A stretch of DNA of 40,442 bases from Trueperaceae bacterium (GTDB taxonomy: Bacteria > Deinococcota > Deinococci > Deinococcales > Trueperaceae), in NCBI GenBank assembly GCA_007130855.1, contig SLRS01000147.1, positions 1 to 40,442 of the forward strand. Reading direction: 5' to 3'. Each line of letters starts with the position of its first letter. The stretch's first letter is position 1. Of the stretch, positions 22,659-30,219 are shown piece by piece. The position numbers and the translations under genes were made by a program. The notes under the pieces are model-generated. The model worked only from the letters and a program-made list of their open reading frames with translations. It did not search any database and was not told the origin of the DNA.

Positions 22659-24137
22659 CTAGGCGATGTCGCACACGAGCGCCGTGACCGAGTGGGGCTC
22701 GAGCATGAGGGTGAGGGAGCGGCCGGTCGCAGCGAGGCTGTGCTCACGCACGCCGACGCTACCCGGTGTCTCGAAGGTGTTGCTGGCCTTGACACCAGGA
22801 CCATTGACGACGTGGGACGTCACCGGGCCTGCGAAGCGCGCGTTCCCGAGCTCGATGGTGGTCTCGCTCGACGCGCTCTCGCTGCGGTTCACGAGGTAGA
22901 CAGCGATCTTCCGGGCCTTGGTGTCGAGTGTCGCGGAGACGTCGAGGACGCGCAAGGCGTCGAACTCCGGGGTCGAGAAGGTGTCGCCCGACCAGTGGAC
23001 GTCGAGCGCCGTGTCGCCGCAGGTCCGGCTGTAGATCTCGAACGGATGGAAGATCGTCTGCAGCACCATGCCGTCGCTGCGCGTCAAGATGGGCGCGATC
23101 ACGTTGACGATCTGGGCGATGTTCGCCATCTTGACGCTGTGGGCGTGGCGGATGAAGGCGTTGAAGTGCATCGCCACCACCAGTGCGTCCTCGAGGTTGT
23201 AGACCTCCTCGAGCTTGCCCTCGTTGTGGACGCGGTACCAGACGTTCCACTCGTCGACCGCGATGGGGATGTCGTGCTCGAGCTTCAGCGCCGAACTCAT
23301 CGCCCGGATGATGCCCTCCGTCGCGCTGAGCATGTCCTCCATCTTCTCGGAGATCGCCATGTAGCTCGCGAAATCGTCGTCGCGGTAGCCGCGCTTGGCA
23401 TCGTTGCCGACGTACCAGTGGATGGCCATGTAGTCGATCTGGCTGGCCGCGTGCTCCATCAACAGCTGCACGCGCTCGACCCACGAGGGCTGCCACAGCG
23501 ACACGGCCGAGGCGAGGAGCATGACGCTGGGGTCGGTCCACTTCATCACCTTGGCGTACTCGGCATAGGCGCGGGCATACTCCTCGGCGGTCTTGAAGCC
23601 GATCTGCCAAGGCCCGTCGACCTCGTTGCCGATGCCCCAGTACTTCACGCCGTGCGGCGCCTCGTAGCCGTGCTGCTTGCGCAGCTTCACGAACGCGGTG
23701 TCCTTGCTGCCGTTGCAGTACTCGAGCCAGTCCCGCGCCTCGCGCATGTCGCCGTCACCGGCGTTGACGGCCAGGTACGGTGCGCTGCCGAGCGCGCGGC
23801 AGAAGTCGACGAACTCGTTGGTGCCGAAGCTATTGGGCTCGAGGTCGTGCCAGGCGAGCTCCATGCGCGTGGGGCGCTCCTCGAGCGGCCCGACGCCGTC
23901 GCGCCAGCGGTAGCCCGAGACGAAGTTGCCGCCCGGGTAGCGCATCACCGGCATGCGCAGCCGCTGCAGGGCCGCGAGCACGTCGGTGCGCAGGCCGCGC
24001 TCGTCGGCGAGCGGCGAGCCGGGCTCGAAGATGCCGCCGTAGATGCAGCGGCCGAGGTGCTCGGCGAAGCCGCCGAAGAGGTTGCGGTCGATGGGCGCGA
24101 TCGTTCGCTCGGTGTCGATGGTCACACGGTTGGGCAT
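22659..24137 (-). CDS. abfA: GH51 alpha-L-arabinofuranosidase
   Basis: Releases terminal L-arabinofuranose from arabinan, arabinoxylan or their oligosaccharides. The 492-residue protein has no signal peptide, so it acts in the cytoplasm on imported oligosaccharides. The acid/base is E172 in GIGNEVDGPW and the nucleophile E296 in VDEWNVWY, numbers almost the same as in Geobacillus AbfA (175 and 294). RYPGGNFVSGYRWRDGVGP near residue 66 and IHWYVGN near 239 are also typical. The C-terminal third is the expected beta-sandwich. A GAGG site precedes the ATG at 24137. It is the second gene of an operon with a GH2 enzyme, 85 bp downstream of it. Arabinose so made would feed AraA and AraB at the left of the window. 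Confidence 0.94.
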   Translation of the reverse strand: MPNRVTIDTERTIAPIDRNLFGGFAEHLGRCIYGGIFEPGSPLADERGLRTDVLAALQRLRMPVMRYPGGNFVSGYRWRDGVGPLEERPTRMELAWHDLEPNSFGTNEFVDFCRALGSAPYLAVNAGDGDMREARDWLEYCNGSKDTAFVKLRKQHGYEAPHGVKYWGIGNEVDGPWQIGFKTAEEYARAYAEYAKVMKWTDPSVMLLASAVSLWQPSWVERVQLLMEHAASQIDYMAIHWYVGNDAKRGYRDDDFASYMAISEKMEDMLSATEGIIRAMSSALKLEHDIPIAVDEWNVWYRVHNEGKLEEVYNLEDALVVAMHFNAFIRHAHSVKMANIAQIVNVIAPILTRSDGMVLQTIFHPFEIYSRTCGDTALDVHWSGDTFSTPEFDALRVLDVSATLDTKARKIAVYLVNRSESASSETTIELGNARFAGPVTSHVVNGPGVKASNTFETPGSVGVREHSLAATGRSLTLMLEPHSVTALVCDIA

Positions 24138-24222
24138 ACGTTACCTCGGGCGGCGGGAGCTTCGCGGCGGCGCAGGGTTCGAGGTTGCGGAACTCCCGTG
24201 ATTCGGTGGTCGTGGCGGCCCG

Positions 24223-25971
24223 TCAATGCCGGGTATCCCACCTCCCTCCGCGGGTGGCCGCCTCGAGCGCTGCCAGAGGCGCCTTCGGCCTCCGGTCGGA
24301 GTAGAGGAGCCCGTTCTGCTCCTGGAAGGTGTCGCTGAACTGGGTGTAGCAGAAGCCGGCCAGGCCGCGCGGCGACAGCGCGGCGATCATCGCCGCGTAG
24401 GTGTCGACGAGCGCCTCGGGCGTGGCCGCCTGTTGATAACCCCAGCCGTCGGCGTCGGGATGGTAGCGGATGCCGCCGAACTCCGACAGGATGATCGGCT
24501 GACCGCGCTCGGCGTCGTGATCGAGCACGCCCTTGCGGCCGTGCTCGAGGACCTGGAAGGCGGTGTGGAGGCTCGCCGCGCGCGTTCCGTAGCGCTGCGC
24601 CAGCGTCTCGGGGTCGCGACTGTAATCGTGGATCGTGAGCAGGTCGGTGACGACGTGCTCCCAGCCGTCGTTGCCGATCACCAGGCGGGTCGGGTCGAGC
24701 GCCTTGGCCAGGTGATAGAGCGCGGCCACGGCATGCTGCTGCGCCGGCACGCGCGCGAGATCGGGCACGCCCCAACTCTCGTTGAACGCGACCCAGGCGA
24801 CGATCGAGGGGTGGTTGTAATCGCGCTCGATCACCTCGAGCCACTCGCGCGTGAGGTGCGCCACGCTGCGTTGGCTGAAGCCGTAGGCGCTAGGCAGCTC
24901 TTCCCACACCAGCAGGCCCAAGGTGTCGGCCCAATAGAGGTAGCGCGGGTCTTCGATCTTCTGGTGCTTGCGCACGCCATTGAAGCCCAGTGCCTTGGCG
25001 AGCTCGACGTCGCGCCGGAGGGCTGCGTCGTCGGGAGCGGCGAGCAGACCCTCGTCCCAGTAGCCCTGGTCGAGCACGAGCCGCAGCAGGTACGGGCGGC
25101 CGTTGAGCTGGAAGTAGCCGTCGCGCGCCTCGACGCTGCGCAGCGCGGTGTAGGAGCGCACCTCGTCGACGACGGTGCCGTCGCACTCGAGCGACAGCCG
25201 CACGTCGAGCAGCGTCGGGTGTTCGGGGCTCCACAAGAACGACCGGCGCGCATCGTCGATGCCGGGGTCGGCGAGCACGAACGTGCGCGCGACCGAGGTG
25301 CCGTCGACCTGCGCGCGGTCGGCCGCGAGGAGCGTGTCGCCGAGGCGGAGCTCCATGGCGAGCGTGCCCTGGACGTGGCCGCCGAAGCGGACCGCGACGG
25401 CGATCGAGAAGCTCGCGAGGTCGGGCGTGAAGTGGACCGTCGCCAGATGCCGGGAGGCCACGGGTTCGAGCCACACGCTCTGCCAGATACCCGTGGTGCG
25501 CGGGTACCAGATGCCGTGCGGTTCCGCGAGCCAGTCCTGCTTGCCGCGTGGCTTGTGCATGTCGTGCGGATCGTCCTCGGCCCGCACCGTGAGCGTCTGC
25601 TCGCCCTCGCCGAGCACGTCGGTGATGTCGGCTCGGAACGGCGTGTGACCGCCCACATGCGAGGCCACCAGGCACCCGTTCACCCAGACGCGCGCCGCGT
25701 GGTCGACGGCGCCGAAGTGGAGGATGATGCGCCGCCCGGCCCAATCCGCGGGCACCGTGAACGTTCGTTGGTACCAGGCCACGGCGTGGAACGAGGTGTC
25801 GCCGATGCCCGAGAGCGGCGCTTCGGGCGGGTAGGGCACCTCGATCCGCTGCGTCCAGGAGACGTCGGCCACGTCGACGGCGGCAGCGGTCGAGTAGCGC
25901 CAGGTACCGTCGAGCGAGAGCCAATCGGCGCGCTGGAACTGAGGTCGTGGATAGGCTTGCGTCGAGGACAC
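24223..25971 (-). CDS. Glycoside hydrolase family 2 enzyme (beta-galactosidase/arabinosidase-like)
   Basis: A 582-residue GH2 protein without a signal peptide. An N-terminal jelly-roll sugar-binding domain (DWLSLDGTWRYS to about 170), an immunoglobulin-like domain and a TIM barrel from about 285 are visible. Acid/base is E398 (FNESWG) and the nucleophile E497 (LSEFGG). It is shorter than LacZ (about 1020) and close to beta-glucuronidase or compact GH2 enzymes (580-600). The GTG at 25971 is favoured: AAGGGG lies 9 nt before it and the encoded protein begins near the jelly roll; a longer frame to 26130 would add low-complexity residues. It is the first gene of the GH2-GH51 pair. The partner makes an alpha-L-arabinopyranoside or beta-galactoside side chain a fair guess for the substrate; beta-glucuronide is less likely in this context. 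Confidence 0.85.
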   Translation of the reverse strand: MSSTQAYPRPQFQRADWLSLDGTWRYSTAAAVDVADVSWTQRIEVPYPPEAPLSGIGDTSFHAVAWYQRTFTVPADWAGRRIILHFGAVDHAARVWVNGCLVASHVGGHTPFRADITDVLGEGEQTLTVRAEDDPHDMHKPRGKQDWLAEPHGIWYPRTTGIWQSVWLEPVASRHLATVHFTPDLASFSIAVAVRFGGHVQGTLAMELRLGDTLLAADRAQVDGTSVARTFVLADPGIDDARRSFLWSPEHPTLLDVRLSLECDGTVVDEVRSYTALRSVEARDGYFQLNGRPYLLRLVLDQGYWDEGLLAAPDDAALRRDVELAKALGFNGVRKHQKIEDPRYLYWADTLGLLVWEELPSAYGFSQRSVAHLTREWLEVIERDYNHPSIVAWVAFNESWGVPDLARVPAQQHAVAALYHLAKALDPTRLVIGNDGWEHVVTDLLTIHDYSRDPETLAQRYGTRAASLHTAFQVLEHGRKGVLDHDAERGQPIILSEFGGIRYHPDADGWGYQQAATPEALVDTYAAMIAALSPRGLAGFCYTQFSDTFQEQNGLLYSDRRPKAPLAALEAATRGGRWDTRH

Positions 25972-26400
25972 TGGTGACCCCTTCAGAGCGAGGCAGCCGC
26001 GCTGCCTGGGTTTCGCCGGTAGCCCGCGGCCGACGAGGCTCGAGGCTCGCGTGGCGCGAGGCCCAGCCATGCAAGCGCCGCAAGCGCGACCTGCCACCTG
26101 ACCAGCCGCACCGATCCCTTCGTCGGCCACAGCCGCTGCGTGCTCCTACGCGTGCTCCACGGTACATGTTCGCGCGAGCCGTTGCAAGGCTGCGCGAGGA
26201 ATCTCGGCGAACGCTCACAGTGCCCCGCAGGGCGCGGATACGGCCTCGCGGTCGCGGTCGCGGGCGCGCCACCAGCGGGTCGGCCAGCTCGGCGTGCCCC
26301 CCGCGGGGCCGCGCCACACCTCGTTGGGGGCAGCGCCGACGCCCGGGAACGGGGTTGCACGCCCACCACTCCCGCCGACGTTTCGGTATCCTTACGGGGC
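25972..26400. other. Divergent intergenic region between GH2 and Mrp operons
   Basis: This 429-bp gap holds no credible gene. It has the candidate minus-strand promoter described at 26159-26187, the hairpin at 25991-26007, and near its right end TATCCT (26387-26392), a -10-like box 8 nt before the first Mrp GTG. Frames through it are arginine-rich and without motifs. Confidence 0.5.
26159..26187 (-). promoter_or_regulatory. Candidate promoter of the GH2-GH51 operon
   Basis: On the minus strand TTGCAA (26187-26182) is separated by 17 bp from TACCGT (26164-26159). The -35 matches 4 of 6 consensus bases and the -10 keeps TAnnnT. A transcript from here has a leader of about 180 nt that includes a small hairpin, AGGCAGC-cgc-GCTGCCT at 25991-26007. 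Confidence 0.4.
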
Positions 26401-26943
26401 GTGCCCACCGAGTCCGAACCGACCACCACATTGGGCAAGCGCGAGCGGCTCGTCTGGGCCCGGCAGATCTTCGTGGTTCTGGTGTTGATGTGGCTGGCGC
26501 TCGCGGGTCTGGAGGGCTGGCCCGTAGGGCTGGTCACCGCCCTGGCGGGGGCGGCGCTGAGCGCCTGGCTGGCCACCGTCAAGCCGCGGCCCGTGCCGCC
26601 GCTGCGGGTGCCTTCCTTCGCGCTCTTCTTCGTGATCGAGTCGATGCGCGGGGGGTTGGACGTGGCCTGGCGCGCGTTGCACCCGGCGCTCCCGATCGAG
26701 CCGCAGTTCCATCGCTTCGAGTTGCGGCTCCCCGAGGGGCAACCACGGACGCTGATGGTGAGCGTGCTCAGCCTCATGCCCGGCACGCTCAGCGCCGAGC
26801 TCGAAGGCGGCGGCGACGTGCTGGTGGTGCACGCGCTCACCCCCGGCGCAATGGCCTCGGTGGTGCTCCTGCAGGCCCGCATCCGCCGGCTCTTCGCGCT
26901 CCCCGAAGACCCGCCCGAAGCGCGCGCGGAGCCAGCGAGGTGA
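26401..26943 (+). CDS. mrpE: Na+/H+ antiporter Mrp subunit E
   Basis: A 180-residue membrane protein, first gene of the Mrp-type operon. Two hydrophobic segments near the start (IFVVLVLMWLALAGLEGWPVG and the ALAGAALSAWLAT stretch) precede FFVIESMRGGLDVAWRALHP and the soluble part with LSLMPGTLSAELEGG, which is the MrpE/MnhE signature. The GTG at 26401 has no real Shine-Dalgarno; TATCCT ends 8 nt upstream, so a leaderless transcript is likely. The stop overlaps mrpF. In the complex, MrpE is a small subunit needed for assembly and stability. Identification is secure from motif and operon position. Confidence 0.88.
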   Translation: MPTESEPTTTLGKRERLVWARQIFVVLVLMWLALAGLEGWPVGLVTALAGAALSAWLATVKPRPVPPLRVPSFALFFVIESMRGGLDVAWRALHPALPIEPQFHRFELRLPEGQPRTLMVSVLSLMPGTLSAELEGGGDVLVVHALTPGAMASVVLLQARIRRLFALPEDPPEARAEPAR

Positions 26944-27206
26944 CGGCCATCGCCTTGGGACTGGCGGTCGTGTTCCTGCTGCTCAACCTGCTTGCGGGCC
27001 TGTGGCGCATCGGGCAGGGACCCACCGCCGCCGACCGCATGCTGGCCGTCCTGCTGTTCGGTTCCACCACGGTGGCGGTGCTGTTGATCATGGCCCAGTG
27101 GTTGGGCGATGAGGCGCTGCGCACGGTGGCGCTGCTGTTCGTGGTCCTGGCGACCATCGTCACCCTGGCGTTCGTGGGTACCACGCGTGACGGAGAGCGC
27201 CCGTGA
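26940..27206 (+). CDS. mrpF: Na+/H+ antiporter Mrp subunit F
   Basis: An 88-residue protein with three hydrophobic helices. The conserved GPTAADRMLAVLLFGSTT stretch lies after helix one, and a last helix ends LFVVLATIVTLAF. This pattern is that of MrpF/MnhF, a small integral subunit of the cation/proton antiporter. The GTG at 26940 overlaps the mrpE stop by 4 bp (GTGA), and its own stop overlaps the mrpG start by 4 bp, so translation is coupled along the operon. Confidence 0.88.
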   Translation: MTAIALGLAVVFLLLNLLAGLWRIGQGPTAADRMLAVLLFGSTTVAVLLIMAQWLGDEALRTVALLFVVLATIVTLAFVGTTRDGERP

Positions 27207-27532
27207 GCCCGAGCGCGAGCACGCTCCCCGGCGACTGGATCGGCATCGCGCTGCTGCTGCTGGGCTGCGCCTTCTACGGCGCCGGAACCGCCGGGCTGTT
27301 ACGCTTCCCCGACGTCTACAGCCGCCTGCATGCGCTCACCAAGGCCGACAACCAGGGCCTATTGCTGGTGTGCGCCGGCCTAGCGGTGCTGGCACGGAGC
27401 TGGCGGGTCGCGGCGCTGCTCGGCGTCATCTGGCTGCTGGGGCTGATGGCCGCGGCGGTGTCGGCACACCTGATCGCGCGGCACGCGCGCCACAGCGGCA
27501 GCCGTCGCACGTCGAGCGAGGAGCGGCCGTGA
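27203..27532 (+). CDS. mrpG: Na+/H+ antiporter Mrp subunit G
   Basis: A 109-residue subunit. After a short N-terminal tail, the family block GTAGLLRFPDVYSRLHALTKADNQG is plain, with three hydrophobic helices and an LTAPV-like C-terminal helix (MAAAVSAHLIARHA). MrpG is a small membrane subunit next to MrpF in the complex. Both ends overlap neighbours by 4 bp. The C-terminal tail is rich in arginine and serine, as usual for the cytoplasmic end. Confidence 0.9.
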   Translation: MSPSASTLPGDWIGIALLLLGCAFYGAGTAGLLRFPDVYSRLHALTKADNQGLLLVCAGLAVLARSWRVAALLGVIWLLGLMAAAVSAHLIARHARHSGSRRTSSEERP

Positions 27533-28464
27533 CCATCGGCGTCCTGGTCGACCTGATGCTGGCGCTGGCCCTGGTGGGGTTGAGCCTGCGGGTGGTGACC
27601 GGACGGGCGTTGTTTCGCGACATCGTGCTGTTCATCCTGTTCGGGCTGGTGATCGCGCTCAGCTGGTCGCGCCTGGGCGCGCCCGACCTGGCGCTGGCCG
27701 AGGCGGCGATCGGCGCCGGCCTGACCGGCGCCCTGATGCTGATGGCCTATCGGCGTCTGGTGGCGGGCGGGGCCGAGGACGTGGCGCCGCGGCGCCGCCC
27801 CCCCTTGCTGGCAGTGCCGGTGGCCGTGCTCACCGGCGCCCTCGTCGCCCTGATCGGCCTGGCGGCGCTGGGCGTCGAGCGCGTGCCCGACGCGGCCGGC
27901 ACGATCGTGCTCGAGGAGTTGGGCGCGAGCGGTCTCGGCAACGCGGTGACCGCGGTGCTGCTGGTGTTCCGGGGGCTCGACACCATGCTGGAGATGGCGG
28001 TGCTGCTCGTCGCGCTGCTGGGCGCCTGGGCGGTGCTCGGCGAGGTGCATCCCGGCCGCCTCCACCAGGTCGATCGCAGGACCCCGCTGGTGGGGGCGCT
28101 GCTGACCACCGTCGCGCCGGTGACGTTGTTGATCGCCGTGCACCTGCTCCTGGCCGGCACCGACGCGCCCGGCGGCGCCTTCCAGGCCGGCGCCGTGCTC
28201 ACCGGTTGCGGCGTGCTGCTGGTGCTCACCGGCACGGTGCGTCCGCGCGCGGCGGCCGGCCTCGCCACCAAGCTCCTGGTGATCGCGGGCCTCGCGGCGT
28301 TCGTGATGATCGGCGCCAGTGCCGTCGCGCTCGGACGCGCCCCGATGTCGCTGCCCGGGACGTGGGCGGTGTACCTGATCGAGACCGCGATGATGCTCTC
28401 GATCGCCGTCACCATGACGCTCCTGTTCGCTCGCGCGCGCGCGCTGGAACCGGAACGCGCATGA
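27529..28464 (+). CDS. mrpB: Mrp/Mbh fusion subunit: MbhD-MbhE-like region joined to MrpB
   Basis: A 311-residue protein with about nine hydrophobic helices. Residues 1-75 resemble MbhD/DUF4040 (LFGLVIALSWSRLGAPDLALAEAAIGAG), which in standard Mrp is the C-terminal part of MrpA. The stretch 85-165 looks like MbhE, and 175-305 is MrpB/MnhB with HLLLAGTDAPGGAFQAGAV and a late IETAMMLSIAVTM helix. So elements usually spread over MrpA and MrpB are united, while the large antiporter part of MrpA is a separate gene here. It overlaps mrpG by 4 bp and mrpC by 4 bp. Fusions of this kind are known in non-classical Mrp operons. The fold boundaries are approximate. Confidence 0.82.
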   Translation: MTIGVLVDLMLALALVGLSLRVVTGRALFRDIVLFILFGLVIALSWSRLGAPDLALAEAAIGAGLTGALMLMAYRRLVAGGAEDVAPRRRPPLLAVPVAVLTGALVALIGLAALGVERVPDAAGTIVLEELGASGLGNAVTAVLLVFRGLDTMLEMAVLLVALLGAWAVLGEVHPGRLHQVDRRTPLVGALLTTVAPVTLLIAVHLLLAGTDAPGGAFQAGAVLTGCGVLLVLTGTVRPRAAAGLATKLLVIAGLAAFVMIGASAVALGRAPMSLPGTWAVYLIETAMMLSIAVTMTLLFARARALEPERA

Positions 28465-28769
28465 GCTCGGCCTTCGTCTACGTGCTCGCGGCCTCCGCCG
28501 TGTTCGGTGTCGGCGTGTACGGCCTGATCGTCGCCGATCACCTGATGCGCAAGCTGTTGTCGCTCAACGTGATGGGCAGCGCCGTGTTCGTGCTCATCCT
28601 GACCGTGGGCGGCGCGACGCCCGCGGGTCCCGACCCGGTGGCGCAGGCGCTGATCCTTACCGGCATCGTGATCGCGGTCGCGGCCACTGCCTTCGCGCTG
28701 GCGCTGATCGTGCGCATGTTCCAGGAGACGGGCCTCACGAGCCTGCGAGGACGCGACGATGACGACTGA
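28461..28769 (+). CDS. mrpC: Na+/H+ antiporter Mrp subunit C (NuoK-like)
   Basis: A 102-residue, three-helix protein related to NuoK of complex I. It carries the family pattern GVYGLIVADHLMRKLLSLNVMGSAVFV and the later DPVAQALILTGIVIAVAATAFALAL helix. The tail ends in an acidic GRDDDD. ATG at 28461 overlaps the previous stop by 4 bp, and the end overlaps the first mrpD gene by 11 bp. MrpC sits beside the antiporter subunits and helps form the ion path. Confidence 0.92.
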   Translation: MSSAFVYVLAASAVFGVGVYGLIVADHLMRKLLSLNVMGSAVFVLILTVGGATPAGPDPVAQALILTGIVIAVAATAFALALIVRMFQETGLTSLRGRDDDD

Positions 28770-30219
28770 GGCCCTGGCGCTGCTGGTGTTCGCTCCGCTG
28801 GTCGCGGGCCTCGTGGTGATCGCCGCGCCCCGCCGAGCCGCCGCGCCGGTGGCGGTGGCGGCGCTGCTGACGCTGCCGTTCGGGCTCTGGCCGCTCACGC
28901 TGGTCGTCTGGCGAGGCGAGACCGTGCAGGTGGCGCTCGCAGGCTTCGCGCCGCCGCTGGGGATCGTCTGGCGCGTCGACGCGCTGGCGCTGACGATGCT
29001 GTGGCTGACGCTGGTGGTCGTGCTGGTGGTCAGCCTGCACGCGTTGACCAGCTTCCCGCCGGCGAGCGAGTCGGGGCAGCGTTTCTGGCCGCTGTGGCTG
29101 ATCCTGATCGCGAGCGTCCACGCGCTGTTCGTCTCGGCCGACCTCTTCAACCTGTACGTGACGCTGGAACTCGTGACGCTGGCCGGCGTGGCGATGATCG
29201 CCATCGGCGGCAAGCCGGCGGCCATGCGCGCCGCCATGCGCTACTTGCTGCTGGGCCTGATGGCCTCGCTGTTCTACCTGCTCGCGACGGCCCTGCTCTA
29301 CGGCCAGACCGGTACGCTCGACCTGTACCAAGTCGGCGAGCGCCTCGACGATGGCGCTCTCGCGCTGATCGCCCTGGCGCTGATGGTGACCGGGTTGCTC
29401 GTGAAGGCGGCCATCGTGCCGCTGCACGTGTGGCTTCCCGCGGCCCACGGCAAGGCGCCCGGGCCGGTCAGCGCCGTGCTCAGCGCGCTGGTGGTGAAGG
29501 TGGCGCTCTACATCCTGATCCGGCTGTGGTTCTGGTCGGGCGGCGCAGCCGGCGGCGACGGGGCGGCGCTGCTGCTCGGGCTGCTCGGCGCGCTCGCGAT
29601 CGTCCATGGCTCGCTGGCTGCGATCACCCAGACGCGCCTCAAGATGCTGGTCGCGTACTCGACCGTGGCGCAACTCGGCTACGTGATGCTGCTGTTCCCG
29701 CTCGCCTCCACCGCGGCCTTCCGCGCGGTGACCTTCCACATGGTGGCGCACGGCGTCGCCAAGGCGGCCATGTTCCTGGCGGCCGCCAACTTGCTGCACG
29801 CCCTCGGCAGCGATCGCCTGCAGCGGCTGGTGGGGGCCGACCAGCGCCACGGCGTCAACGTGCTGGCGTTCGCCTTGGCCGGCGTGAGCATCATGGGGCT
29901 GCCGCCCTCGGGCGGCTTCGTGGCGAAGTGGATGCTGCTCGAGGCCGCCTGGCGACAGCAGGGCTGGGGCTGGGTGGCCGTGATCAGCCTCGGCAGCCTG
30001 CTCGCCGCCGTGTACGTGTTCCGCGTGGTCGCGCTCGCCTTCGCCCAGCCGAAGGGCGGGTCGGTGCGTGCCTCGGTCGGGGCGCGCGGCGGCGGGCGCT
30101 TCGACACGACCGCCCTGGCTGCGCTGCTGCTCGCGGTGTTGGCGATCCTGCTGGGGTTCGCCTCGGCCCCGCTGGTCGCGCTCATCGACCGGGGCCTGCC
30201 GCCGGGGATGCTGCCATGA
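28759..30219 (+). CDS. mrpD: Mrp antiporter subunit D, first copy (NuoM/N-like)
   Basis: A 486-residue proton-translocating subunit with about 14 transmembrane helices. The key charged residues are present: E137 in the fifth helix (YVTLELVTL), exactly the number known as essential in Bacillus MrpD, and K216 in the seventh (LVKAAIVPLHVWLP). The later conserved block LKMLVAYSTVAQLGYV is also intact. It overlaps mrpC by 11 bp and the next copy by 4 bp. Of the three D-like subunits in this operon it is closest to classical MrpD. Confidence 0.92.
   Translation: MTTEALALLVFAPLVAGLVVIAAPRRAAAPVAVAALLTLPFGLWPLTLVVWRGETVQVALAGFAPPLGIVWRVDALALTMLWLTLVVVLVVSLHALTSFPPASESGQRFWPLWLILIASVHALFVSADLFNLYVTLELVTLAGVAMIAIGGKPAAMRAAMRYLLLGLMASLFYLLATALLYGQTGTLDLYQVGERLDDGALALIALALMVTGLLVKAAIVPLHVWLPAAHGKAPGPVSAVLSALVVKVALYILIRLWFWSGGAAGGDGAALLLGLLGALAIVHGSLAAITQTRLKMLVAYSTVAQLGYVMLLFPLASTAAFRAVTFHMVAHGVAKAAMFLAAANLLHALGSDRLQRLVGADQRHGVNVLAFALAGVSIMGLPPSGGFVAKWMLLEAAWRQQGWGWVAVISLGSLLAAVYVFRVVALAFAQPKGGSVRASVGARGGGRFDTTALAALLLAVLAILLGFASAPLVALIDRGLPPGMLP

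Noticed and set aside
22692-24338. A 548-codon plus-strand frame across the GH51 gene
   Set aside because: The minus-strand GH51 has both catalytic glutamates; the plus frame is a Val/Asp/Arg-rich shadow.
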